A stretch of 9,506 nucleotides of DNA, from positions 1 through 9,506 of the forward strand of contig JASHXW010000218.1 in the NCBI GenBank assembly GCA_030043395.1. The letters run 5' to 3'. The notes beneath the pieces were generated by a model. That model was not told the DNA's origin, ran no database searches, and saw nothing but the letters and a program-made list of their open reading frames with translations. The position numbers and the translations under genes are program-made. Below are positions 1 to 5,949 of this stretch, piece by piece. Position 1 is the first letter of the stretch, and each line of letters starts with the position of its first letter. Origin of the DNA: Streptosporangiaceae bacterium. Lineage in GTDB: Bacteria; Actinomycetota; Actinomycetes; Streptosporangiales; Streptosporangiaceae.

Positions 1-407
1 GCTGCGACACCCACTGGATGGACCCGCTGGCCAATCTGGAGCTCACCATCGATGCCCAGCGGACCGCGCATGCCGCCATCCACGCGCTCGCGCACGAGAC
101 GGCAGGCGGGCGCTGGCTGCTGACCGGCGGCGGCGGCTACGAGGTCGTCCAGGTCGTGCCGCGCACCTGGACCCACCTGCTCGCCGAGGCCGCCGGCCGA
201 CCGCTGGACCCGGCGACGCCGACCCCGACTGCCTGGCGCGACTACGTCGCCCGGCGCACCAGGGCCACCGCACCGGAGTTCATGACAGAGCAGGCACCCG
301 CCACCTACCCGCGTTTCGAGAACGGCTACGACCCGGACGAGCCGGTCGACCGGGCAATCATGGCGACCCGCGAGGCGGTCTTCCCGCTGCACGGCTTGAT
401 GCCCTGA
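1..407 (+). CDS. acuC: AcuC-like acetoin utilization protein / class I histone-deacetylase family, 3' end only
   Basis: The frame is open from the first bases of the window (reading CDTHWMDPLANL...) to TGA at 405-407, so about 134 C-terminal residues are present and the start lies outside. The Met codon at 18 is internal. The segment resembles the C-terminal third of the HDAC/AcuC fold: the CD(T/S)H...DPLANL stretch follows the catalytic half, and a glycine-rich loop (LTGGGGYE) matches the HDAC GGGGY motif whose Tyr assists catalysis. The tail ending in YDPDEPVDRAIMATREAVFPLHGL is typical of actinobacterial AcuC. Family members are Zn-dependent lysine deacetylases; AcuC of Bacillus deacetylates and thereby activates acetyl-CoA synthetase. 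Cytosolic role is inferred. The His/Asp metal ligands lie upstream and cannot be checked here. It lies 117 bp before the next + gene. Confidence 0.85.
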   Translation, partial: CDTHWMDPLANLELTIDAQRTAHAAIHALAHETAGGRWLLTGGGGYEVVQVVPRTWTHLLAEAAGRPLDPATPTPTAWRDYVARRTRATAPEFMTEQAPATYPRFENGYDPDEPVDRAIMATREAVFPLHGLMP

Positions 408-453
408 GCAAGGCGACCAGGCACGAGGAGCCGTTACGCGGAAAAGATCCTGA

Positions 454-485
454 CCTGGCGCCCAGGAGCGCTCGGCAGCGCCAGG
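454..485 (+). terminator. Hairpin after acuC, possible terminator
   Basis: CCTGGCGC (454-461) and GCGCCAGG (478-485) are perfect 8-bp inverted arms around a 16-nt loop, 46 nt after the acuC stop. There is no T-rich tail, so termination is only inferred. It ends 39 nt before the preferred DUF885 start. Confidence 0.3.
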
Positions 486-524
486 AGGCCAGCCGCGGCG
501 AGGCTTTTGCGGCAGGATGGTCCC

Positions 525-2258
525 ATGTCCGATGACGCCAAGGATGCCGGCCTGCCCCAGCACCGGATCGTCCGCGAGGTCGCCGACGACTACGTGGCTG
601 AGCTCGCCGACCTCGACCCGACGGTGGCCACCTCGCTGGGCCTTCGCCCGCATGAGGACGGCCTGCCCGACCTCTCGCCGCTCGGGCAGGAGGCGCTCGA
701 CGAGCTCGCTCGCACGACGCTGGGCAGGCTGAGCGGGGTCCAGGCGACGGAGCACGAGGCAGGGACCGGTCCCGCTGGTGACGAGCGGCGCTGCGCGCGG
801 CTGCTGCGCGAGCGGCTGGAGGCCGGGCTCGCGATGAGCGAGCAGGGCGAGAACCTGCGGGCTGTCTCGAACATCTTCGGCCCGCCGAACCGGGTCCGCG
901 GCACGTTCCTCGACATGCCCGCCGAGACCGAGCAGGACTGGGCGGCCATCGCCCGGCGGATGGCGCGGGTTCCGCTGGCCCTGGAGCAGTACCGGTCGAG
1001 CCTGGAGGAGGGAGCCCGGCAGGGGATGTTCGCCGGACCGCGCGTGATCACCACGGTCGGCAGCCAGCTCGCCGAGTGGGCTGCGGTCGCAGACGGCCGC
1101 GGCTGGTTCTACGAGTTCGCCGCAGCCGCGGACGTGCCGCACAAGCTGCGCTCAGAGCTCGACAAGGCCGCCAAGTCGGCCGGCGCGGCTATCGGCGCGC
1201 TCGGCAAGTGGCTGCGCGCCGAGTACCTGAAGCGGGCCGAAGGCACTCCCGACGGGGTGGGCGCCGAGCGGTACAGGACCTGCGCGCGGCGGTGGACCGG
1301 CGCGAACATCGACCCGCAGGAGGCGTACGCCTGGGGCTGGTCGCAGTTCCGCGAGCTGAGCGAGCAGATGCGGACCGAGGCGCAGCAGGTGCTGCCAGGT
1401 GCGACCGCCCAGGAGGCGATGCACCACCTGAACAGCCACGGCGAGGCCGTCGACGGCGTGGAGGAGATCAGGGAGTGGCTGCAGGGCCTGATGGACCAGG
1501 CGATGAGCGATCTCGACGGCACGCACTTCGACCTGGCACAGCCACTGAAGACCGTCGAGGCCAGGATCGCCCCGCCAGGCAGCGCCGCGGCGCCGTATTA
1601 CACCGCGCCGTCGCAGGACTTCTCCCGCCCGGGCCGCACCTGGCTGCCCACCCTTGGCCAGACCAGGTTCCCGCTGTGGGGTCTGGTCAGCACCTGGTAT
1701 CACGAGGGCGTTCCAGGCCACCACCTGCAGATGGCGCAGTGGCGCTACCTGTCGAGCTCGCTGTCGACGTACCAGACGACCGTCGGCGGTGTCAGTGCCT
1801 GCAGCGAGGGCTGGGCGCTGTACGCCGAGCGGCTGATGGACGAACTCGGCTACCTGCACCTGCGGGGCGCCCGGCTTGGCTACCTCGACGCCCAGAACAT
1901 GCGGGCGATCAGGGTCGTCATCGACATCGGCATGCACTTGCGGCTGAAGGTCCCTGACGACTCCCCGCTTGGCGCCGGCCAGACCTGGACCCCTGACCTC
2001 GCGCTTGAGTTCTTCTGCGCGAACAGCGGCCGCGAACGGGCGTTCCTGGCCAGCGAGATCATCCGCTACCTGAGCGGGCCGGGCCAGGCGATCAGCTACA
2101 AGCTCGGCGAGCGGGCCTGGCTCGACGGCAGGACCGCGGCCCGCGCAGCCCACGCCGCCCGGGGCGCCGACTTCGACCTGAAGTCCTGGCACATGGCCGC
2201 GCTCTCGCTCGGCGCACTCGGCCTGGACGACCTGACCGACGAGCTAGCCGCCCTGTGA
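525..2258 (+). CDS. DUF885 family protein, putative zinc metallopeptidase
   Basis: A protein of 577 residues in the DUF885 family (usual length about 550-600). Its signature is HEGVPGHH (residues 393-400), an HExxH-like metal site in which the family inserts a Pro-Gly before the second His, followed about 28 residues later by SEGWALYAE (427-435), which supplies the probable glutamate ligand. This arrangement looks like a gluzincin-type zinc peptidase. The substrate is unknown. No signal peptide or membrane segment is visible, so the protein is probably cytosolic. I prefer ATG at 525 because AGGA at 514-517 lies 7 nt upstream. A TTG at 507 in the same frame would add six residues (MRQDGP). Its last 15 bp overlap the tail of the convergent ClC gene. 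The family call is firm; peptidase activity is inferred from the motif. Confidence 0.88.
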   Translation: MSDDAKDAGLPQHRIVREVADDYVAELADLDPTVATSLGLRPHEDGLPDLSPLGQEALDELARTTLGRLSGVQATEHEAGTGPAGDERRCARLLRERLEAGLAMSEQGENLRAVSNIFGPPNRVRGTFLDMPAETEQDWAAIARRMARVPLALEQYRSSLEEGARQGMFAGPRVITTVGSQLAEWAAVADGRGWFYEFAAAADVPHKLRSELDKAAKSAGAAIGALGKWLRAEYLKRAEGTPDGVGAERYRTCARRWTGANIDPQEAYAWGWSQFRELSEQMRTEAQQVLPGATAQEAMHHLNSHGEAVDGVEEIREWLQGLMDQAMSDLDGTHFDLAQPLKTVEARIAPPGSAAAPYYTAPSQDFSRPGRTWLPTLGQTRFPLWGLVSTWYHEGVPGHHLQMAQWRYLSSSLSTYQTTVGGVSACSEGWALYAERLMDELGYLHLRGARLGYLDAQNMRAIRVVIDIGMHLRLKVPDDSPLGAGQTWTPDLALEFFCANSGRERAFLASEIIRYLSGPGQAISYKLGERAWLDGRTAARAAHAARGADFDLKSWHMAALSLGALGLDDLTDELAAL

Positions 2259-3650
2259 GCCAGTCCGCGCCGAGGTAGTGGCAGGTGACAAGTCGGCCCG
2301 CGCGGGCGTGTCCGGAGGCGATGACTTGTCCGGCGGGGTAAGCCGCGCCGCCACCACGTAGGCGACCACAACGGACACGATGGCCAGCGGCATGACCCGC
2401 AGGCCATCGGACGCCAGCAGCAGCGTCGCCAGCAGCACCGAGGTCAGCGGCAAGGTCAGCATCACCACGCACATCGCGCCGATCCCCATCGCAGCCCCCG
2501 CGATGGGATTCAGGCCCGGCAAGTGCGAGAACGCGAGCCCGAGCACGGCGCCGACGAAGATCGCCGGGAACGTCGGACCACCGCGGAAGCTGCTCAGCGA
2601 GACGCCGTAGGCCAGGGACTTGCAAGCGATCAGCAGGACAAGGGTGCCGATCGCGTAAGTCGCGCCGTGCATGACCACCGGTCCGACCGCGGACTGGCCG
2701 GAGAAGAGCACGTCGCTCACTGGCTTGCCCGACTCCGCGTGATAGGCGATGGCCAGCCCGCCAACGACCAGGCCGACGACAGGCAGCGCCAGCAGCGGAC
2801 GAGGCACCGAGAACTGGCGTAGCCACAGGCCGAGCTTGCGGATCCCGAGCCCGAGCGGCACGGCGACCAGCCCGATCACGATCGCCCAGCCGAACTCCCC
2901 CGCCCCCGGCGCACCGACAGCTGCCAGCCCGTGAATCTCGAGCGAGAACGAGCCGAGCCCTGTCCACGCGTTCAGGCCGATGAAGATCAGCGAGCCGACG
3001 CCGGAGGCCAGCAGCCCTGGCACCAGCACCAAGCTGAGCATCGGACCACCGACGCCTGAGGCCTCCATCAACAGGAAGGCGCCCAGGATCGGGGAACCGA
3101 ACAAGGCGCTGATCGCGGCGAAGCTGCCGGTGGCCGCGAACATCGTGGCGGCCCGAGGCGGCACCGGCTTCTTGGCGAGCCTGGTGGCCAGCAGCGCCAG
3201 GCCGCCACCAGTCGCGATCAGCGGCATCTCCGGGCCGAGCACCACGCCGAAGGCGAGCGTTGCCAGCGCCACGAGTATCACGCCGGGAAGCTGCGCGGCC
3301 TGCGGCGGCGGGTGCAGCTTGAAGCCGTCCGCCGGCGATGGCCCGCCATGGCCTGGGAGGTACTTGATGCCCAGCGCGGCCAGGACTCCGCCGGCAAAGA
3401 GCACGGGCAGCGGCCACCAGGCCGGGGCCGAGGCGAAGCCAAGCCCGTGCGGGAGGTGGACGAAGAGTTCCTTCTGCAGGTATCCGACTAGGGCGAGGAA
3501 CAGGTAAGCCACCGCGGACACGGGAACGCCCATGAGGACCGCGAAGGCCAGCAGGACCAGGTACTGGCGCGAGCGGAGCAAAGTGAGCGGGTCGGCACCA
3601 GGCTGCGTCACCGCACCCAGTATCGATGCGCGTCTGGCAGCCAGGATCAC
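2244..3650 (-). CDS. ClC family chloride channel / Cl-/H+ antiporter-like membrane protein
   Basis: A 468-residue polytopic membrane protein with about ten hydrophobic segments and ClC signatures in order: GHGGP (100-104, in place of GSGIP), GPEMP (139-143, in place of GREGP), AATGSFAAISALFGSPILGAF with MEA (172-197), and FRGGPTFPAIF (355-365, in place of GxFxP). Glu141 occupies the gating-glutamate position, so proton-coupled or gated anion transport is plausible. Glu196 falls where the inner proton glutamate of CLC-ec1 sits. The central serine is replaced in the GHGGP loop and the C-terminal pore tyrosine context is not evident. No CBS domains; the tail (438-468) is a short Pro/Ser/Thr-rich segment. 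The start is uncertain: GTG at 3650 is the longest, but it lies inside a 7-bp hairpin and neither it nor GTG at 3611 (VTQPGADPL...) has a clear ribosome site. It lies 72 bp after paiB on the same strand and may be cotranscribed. Confidence 0.88.
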   Translation of the reverse strand: MILAARRASILGAVTQPGADPLTLLRSRQYLVLLAFAVLMGVPVSAVAYLFLALVGYLQKELFVHLPHGLGFASAPAWWPLPVLFAGGVLAALGIKYLPGHGGPSPADGFKLHPPPQAAQLPGVILVALATLAFGVVLGPEMPLIATGGGLALLATRLAKKPVPPRAATMFAATGSFAAISALFGSPILGAFLLMEASGVGGPMLSLVLVPGLLASGVGSLIFIGLNAWTGLGSFSLEIHGLAAVGAPGAGEFGWAIVIGLVAVPLGLGIRKLGLWLRQFSVPRPLLALPVVGLVVGGLAIAYHAESGKPVSDVLFSGQSAVGPVVMHGATYAIGTLVLLIACKSLAYGVSLSSFRGGPTFPAIFVGAVLGLAFSHLPGLNPIAGAAMGIGAMCVVMLTLPLTSVLLATLLLASDGLRVMPLAIVSVVVAYVVAARLTPPDKSSPPDTPARADLSPATTSARTGSQGG

Positions 3651-3663
3651 CCCAGCGGGGTGA
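3647..3663 (-). other. Perfect hairpin between paiB and the ClC gene
   Basis: TCACCCC (3647-3653) and GGGGTGA (3657-3663) form a 7-bp stem with a 3-nt loop. On the minus strand it lies 60 nt after the paiB stop and contains the GTG at 3648-3650, the longest possible ClC start. It could be a weak terminator for paiB, or it could hide that start codon, which would favour initiation at 3611. There is no T-tract. Confidence 0.4.
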
Positions 3664-3722
3664 CCTGCGCCCGGGTTAGGCAGGCGAGAGGCGAAGTATG
3701 AGCACCCAGGTGGTGCCGTTCG

Positions 3723-4661
3723 TCAGCGGTTACCTGGAGACTCCTCGCGCTCTGCTTCCTGGCGCTCTGCTTCCTGGCGTTCTGCTTCCTGGCGTTCTGC
3801 TTCCTGGCGTTCTGCTTCCTGGCGCTCAGCCATGAGTTCAGCAATCGCGTGCGGCCCGGCTCCAGGCTCGGCGCGCAGCGCAGCGATCACGTTCACCCGA
3901 TCCTGCGGCGTGCGGTTCTGGGAGAGCTTGCTCTTCGCCTCGACACGCTGGATTGCCATCTCCACGCCGACGATCGCGCGGAGCTGACCGGCGATGAACT
4001 TCTCCGGCGCGTCGTTCACCCACCAGCGGCCTTCGCGGCCCTCCTCGTACTTCTCGGTCAGCCGCGTCACGATGTCGCGAAGCCAGTCGGGATCACGATG
4101 GAATGTGACCGGCCCGGTGAAGTGGACGGTCACATAGTTCCAGGTCGGAACCGTCCGGCCATGCTCGCGCGTGCTCTGGTACCACGAAGGCGAGATGTAG
4201 GCCTCCGGCCCTCGCACGATGGCCAGCGCAGGAACTCCTGGCTGCGCCGTGCTCCACTGCGGGTTGTTCAGGGCGATGTGCCCGAGCAGGCGCCCGTACC
4301 CCGGTGCCGCTCCCGCGTCCTCGTCGTCGGTGGTCGACGCGCTTCCGTGGCCAGTCCGGCCGTTTGCATCGCTCGAGGCGCTCGTACCGGTCGCGCTGTT
4401 CGCACCGTTCGAGCTGTTCGTACTCGCCGCGCCGTTCGTGTCGGTCGCGCCGTTCGTGACATTCGTGTCGGTTGACCCGTTCACGCCAGTCGAGCCGGTC
4501 CCGCCTGGCGGGCCTTCCGGTCGCTCCCAGATGACCGGAAGCAGCGTGGCGACTGGCTGGGTGCCGTCGAACGTAACCAGGTCGGCCGTGCCTGCTTGCT
4601 GAACGAAGGCGGCGATCTTGTCCAGGTCGTCATCGGCGGCGAAGTGCGCGGGGATGTACAT
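3723..4661 (-). CDS. paiB: PaiB-like FMN-binding negative transcriptional regulator with two low-complexity expansions
   Basis: The N-terminus MYIPAHFAADD, the core GRLLGHIALNNPQW (123-136), the ISPSWY segment (156-161) with VPTWNYVTVHFTG (171-183), and the WWVNDAP...AIVGVEMAI stretch (213-237) identify the PaiB/FMN-binding split-barrel family. Bacillus PaiB is a repressor of sporulation and protease genes; many homologues are annotated only from this fold. Typical members are about 205-220 residues and this one has 312. The extra length is in two places: a Thr/Asn/Ser/Gly/Ala-rich stretch at about 50-120, inserted between the first strand block and the flavin-binding core, and a C-terminal EAERQ repeat (about 277-306). 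No Shine-Dalgarno precedes the ATG. A TAGCCT (-10-like, 4668-4673 on the minus strand) sits 6 nt upstream, suggesting a leaderless message. The ClC gene follows downstream. Confidence 0.88.
   Translation of the reverse strand: MYIPAHFAADDDLDKIAAFVQQAGTADLVTFDGTQPVATLLPVIWERPEGPPGGTGSTGVNGSTDTNVTNGATDTNGAASTNSSNGANSATGTSASSDANGRTGHGSASTTDDEDAGAAPGYGRLLGHIALNNPQWSTAQPGVPALAIVRGPEAYISPSWYQSTREHGRTVPTWNYVTVHFTGPVTFHRDPDWLRDIVTRLTEKYEEGREGRWWVNDAPEKFIAGQLRAIVGVEMAIQRVEAKSKLSQNRTPQDRVNVIAALRAEPGAGPHAIAELMAERQEAERQEAERQEAERQEAERQEAEREESPGNR
3751..3825 (-). repeat. 15-bp tandem repeat, five copies, coding for EAERQ
   Basis: Five consecutive 15-bp units (plus-strand TCTGCTTCCTGGCGY) differ only in the last base (C,T,T,T,C). 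Because 15 is a multiple of three, the frame is kept and each unit adds Glu-Ala-Glu-Arg-Gln to the PaiB C-terminus. The near identity points to recent expansion by slippage. The peptide would form a highly charged, probably helical tail. Confidence 0.95.
4300..4515 (-). repeat. Degenerate Thr/Asn/Gly/Ser-coding low-complexity insert inside paiB
   Basis: The coding strand carries irregular repeats built on ACGAACGGCGCG-like units (for example two copies of ACC/GAC-ACG-AAC-GGC-GCG near 4425-4460). They encode a stretch such as TDTNVTNGATDTNGAASTN. The insert is absent from ordinary PaiB proteins and ends just before the conserved YGRLLGHIALNNPQW block. Limits are approximate. It is probably a flexible linker. 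Confidence 0.7.
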
Positions 4662-4667
4662 ATCGGC

Positions 4668-4673
4668 AGGCTA
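4668..4673 (-). promoter_or_regulatory. Putative -10 element for leaderless paiB transcript
   Basis: TAGCCT on the minus strand fits the TANNNT -10 pattern and lies 6 nt before the ATG, the spacing expected when transcription begins at the start codon. No ribosome site is seen between them, and no clear -35 is visible. Confidence 0.35.
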
Positions 4674-4832
4674 TCCGGCCCGCCGAAGCGCGCGCCACAC
4701 CAGAACCGCCGCGCCCGAACTCAGCTACCTCGGGATTTGGCCGTCACGGCGGGCGGCTTTCATGATCAGGGTGGGAATTGTGCTGGATCTAGCGCAAAAC
4801 GCACCCCGAAACCGAGGTCAAGGACTGTGAAC

Positions 4833-4881
4833 CCGGATCCCCTCGCGCACTCCCCCCGACCAACGGCGCGAGGGGGTCCGG
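4833..4881 (+). repeat. Strong intergenic hairpin, 16-bp stem
   Basis: CCGGATCCCCTCGCGC (4833-4848) pairs with GCGCGAGGGGGTCCGG (4866-4881) at all 16 positions, one being a G-T wobble, around a 17-nt loop. As RNA on the plus strand this would be very stable. The bases CCCCTCGCGC recur at 4918-4927, so the right arm could pair with either copy. It could be a terminator, an attenuator or part of a noncoding RNA. No T-tract follows. Confidence 0.6.
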
Positions 4882-4908
4882 ATCATCCACACAAGTCCCC
4901 CCGGATGG

Positions 4909-4997
4909 CGAGAGGGACCCCTCGCGCTTCTTGCGAATGCAGATGGCGTGGTGACCGGACCGTAAGCCCGTCCTCGCATCCTCATGAGTCCCTCTCG
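4909..4997. repeat. 10-bp inverted repeat pair
   Basis: CGAGAGGGAC (4909-4918) and GTCCCTCTCG (4988-4997) are perfect reverse complements 69 nt apart. The first arm abuts the second copy of CCCCTCGCGC, so this pairing would compete with the alternative fold of the hairpin at 4833-4881. Confidence 0.5.
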
Positions 4998-5032
4998 TCA
5001 CCTCAATGACATCTCACAAAGCGCGGCGAAGC

Positions 5033-5050
5033 TAGGGACCAAGGTCCCTA
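5033..5050 (+). promoter_or_regulatory. DosR/DevR-like palindromic operator
   Basis: TAGGGACCAAGGTCCCTA is an inverted repeat with perfect 8-bp arms around AA. Its 14-base core GGGACCAAGGTCCC aligns with the core of the mycobacterial DosR box (GGGACTWWAGTCCC), differing only at the two symmetric positions T>C and A>G. It lies 190 bp upstream of the DUF1918 start. A TGTAAC-containing stretch at about 5065-5070 could hold a -10, which would place the palindrome near -35/-40, where DosR usually binds. The assignment rests on resemblance; no DosR gene is in the window. Confidence 0.55.
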
Positions 5051-5240
5051 CCTGCGCGAACGGATGTAACAGGCGGCTGGCCCACGAGATGCTCGACCCG
5101 GTGCTGGGAGCACGTCAGCCGCCATGATCCGGGCAGAACGCGGGTAGGACGAAGTCCAGCCGGTAAGGCACGATCCAGGCCCTAACCCTGACGATCGCGC
5201 TGGACGGCCGGACCAGCTTCTGGACGGGGGAAGGTGAACC

Positions 5241-5459
5241 ATGAAGGCTGCAATTGGCGACGAGCTGACGGTCAAGGGCCGCCACCAGGGCGACGAGGAC
5301 CGCCATGGCGAGATCATCGAGGTACACGGCGACAAGGGCAGCCCGCCGTACCTAGTCCAGTGGAAGGACGGGCACGAGAGCGTCTTCTTCCCGTCCGCTG
5401 ACACGCTCGTCGAGCACCGCCCGCCACGGCAGCGGCAAGCGGCGAAGGCCAAGAAGTAG
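5241..5459 (+). CDS. DUF1918 domain protein (Rv0569-like small stress protein)
   Basis: A 72-residue protein matching DUF1918: MKAAIGDELTVKG, then GEIIEVHG, then PPYLVQWKDGHESVFFPSAD, which together suggest a small SH3-like beta barrel, and a basic tail (RPPRQRQAAKAKK, 60-72). Biochemical function is unknown. The mycobacterial homologues Rv0569 and Rv2302 are associated with stress, and Rv0569 is in the DosR dormancy regulon. The start is well supported: a GGGGAAGG stretch ends 6 nt before ATG. The basic tail might contact nucleic acid (inference). A DosR-like palindrome lies 190 bp upstream and a hairpin follows the stop by 12 nt. Confidence 0.88.
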   Translation: MKAAIGDELTVKGRHQGDEDRHGEIIEVHGDKGSPPYLVQWKDGHESVFFPSADTLVEHRPPRQRQAAKAKK

Positions 5460-5471
5460 CGGGACGGAAGA

Positions 5472-5489
5472 GTCCTGCGCCGGCAGGAC
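5472..5489 (+). terminator. Hairpin after DUF1918, possible terminator
   Basis: GTCCTGC (5472-5478) and GCAGGAC (5483-5489) form a 7-bp stem with a 4-nt loop just after the DUF1918 stop. It lacks a T-tract, as is common for actinobacterial terminators, so termination is a reasonable guess only. Confidence 0.45.
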
Positions 5490-5643
5490 GCGGCTGACCG
5501 CGCCGGGCGCCCTGGCACTGTCCCGCCGTCCGACCAGAGCGAGCCCGGCCGCAGCGGGTCCGACTGCCACGCGGCCCGACCAATCCGGGGCCGAGCACCA
5601 CGCCGCCCGGCCGGAGCGGACCCTTCGCCTCGCGCATGGCCGG

Positions 5644-5672
5644 TTGACGTCCGGCGCATGTGGGCATGCCTT
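5644..5672 (+). promoter_or_regulatory. Possible promoter in the DUF1918-DUF2267 gap
   Basis: TTGACG (5644-5649) is a good -35 for the main actinobacterial sigma factor. After 17 bases comes TGCCTT (5667-5672), a poor -10. A transcript from here would begin near 5680 and run into the hairpins at 5696-5715 and 5744-5762. Confidence 0.25.
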
Positions 5673-5695
5673 GCTGACACCACAGGATTCGGCGA

Positions 5696-5715
5696 GTGCC
5701 TGGCCAACCAGGCAC
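5696..5715 (+). repeat. Perfect 8-bp-arm hairpin
   Basis: GTGCCTGG (5696-5703) and CCAGGCAC (5708-5715) flank CCAA. It could be an RNA stem or a protein-binding palindrome; nothing in the sequence decides. Confidence 0.5.
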
Positions 5716-5743
5716 CGCGCTGAGCTCCCGGTCAGCGCCAGCC

Positions 5744-5768
5744 GCCCGGCATTCTGCCGGGCTTGTTG
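5744..5768 (+). terminator. Intrinsic-terminator-like hairpin with T-rich tail
   Basis: GCCCGGCA (5744-5751), loop TTC and TGCCGGGC (5755-5762) make a perfect 8-bp GC-rich stem, followed directly by TTGTTG. This is the closest thing to a classical intrinsic terminator in the window. It lies about 285 nt after DUF1918, so it would end either a long 3' region or a small separate transcript. Confidence 0.5.
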
Positions 5769-5856
5769 CCAGGCCACTACGCCGAATGCCTGGCCGGTGC
5801 CGCCGCCTCGGCGCCGACCCACATCGCGGATGCGCCCCCGCCTAGCCAGGGCACGA

Positions 5857-5898
5857 GGGCCGGTCATCGCGGTGAGAGGGCCAGTCATAGTGATGGCT
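5857..5898 (+). repeat. 21-bp imperfect direct repeat upstream of DUF2267
   Basis: Two head-to-tail units both read GGGCC-R-GTCAT at the same place, match at 14 of 21 positions, and are spaced 21 bp, two helical turns. They end 39 bp before the ribosome site of the DUF2267 gene. The layout suits a direct-repeat activator site, but no known regulator motif is recognised. Confidence 0.4.
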
Positions 5899-5949
5899 CG
5901 CGCGGATCGCAACGCCTTCCCGCCGGCGGAATAGTTCAGGAGGATCGCC

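Larger units (their letters stand above)
4662..5240. other. 579-bp intergenic region with structured repeats and a DosR-like palindrome
   Basis: No convincing gene lies here; the open frames are short, Arg/Pro-rich and match no family I know. The region separates the divergent paiB (-) and DUF1918 (+) genes, so it must hold both promoters. It contains a strong hairpin at 4833-4881, a direct copy of one hairpin arm at 4918-4927, a 10-bp inverted repeat pair at 4909-4918 and 4988-4997, and the palindrome at 5033-5050, all listed separately. Confidence 0.7.
5460..5949. other. 490-bp intergenic region with hairpins and a direct repeat, no confident gene
   Basis: No frame here gives a recognisable protein. 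A 256-codon minus-strand frame crosses it, but it is Arg/Ala/Pro-rich and overlaps both neighbouring genes. The gap holds three perfect hairpins (5472-5489, 5696-5715, 5744-5762), a TTGACG hexamer at 5644-5649, and a 21-bp imperfect direct repeat near the DUF2267 gene. Confidence 0.65.

Noticed and set aside
1076..1957. Long + frame of 293 codons inside the DUF885 gene
   Set aside because: Arg/Ala/Gly-rich shadow of the DUF885 coding frame; no family features, and DUF885 motifs are in the other frame.
1152..2192. 346-codon minus-strand frame opposite DUF885
   Set aside because: Antisense shadow caused by high GC at third positions; composition is not protein-like and no motif is seen.
2092..3417. 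441-codon minus-strand frame overlapping the ClC gene
   Set aside because: Same strand, different frame from the ClC gene, extremely Arg/Ala/Gly-rich and without the hydrophobic segments of the real frame.
3751..3825. Possible CRISPR array
   Set aside because: Units of 15 bp abut with no spacers and lie in a coding frame; it is a coding tandem repeat.
3647..3844. Short minus frame reading ARKQN repeats
   Set aside because: It is the 15-bp array of paiB read in a second frame; every frame stays open through a repeat with a period divisible by three.
4596..5009. 137-codon + frame between paiB and DUF1918
   Set aside because: Overlaps the paiB start, is Arg/Pro/Ser-rich and runs through the inverted repeats; no family resemblance or ribosome site.
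5644..5934. 96-codon + frame in the same gap
   Set aside because: Rich in Pro/Arg/Ala, no ribosome site, and it crosses the terminator-like hairpin and the direct repeat.
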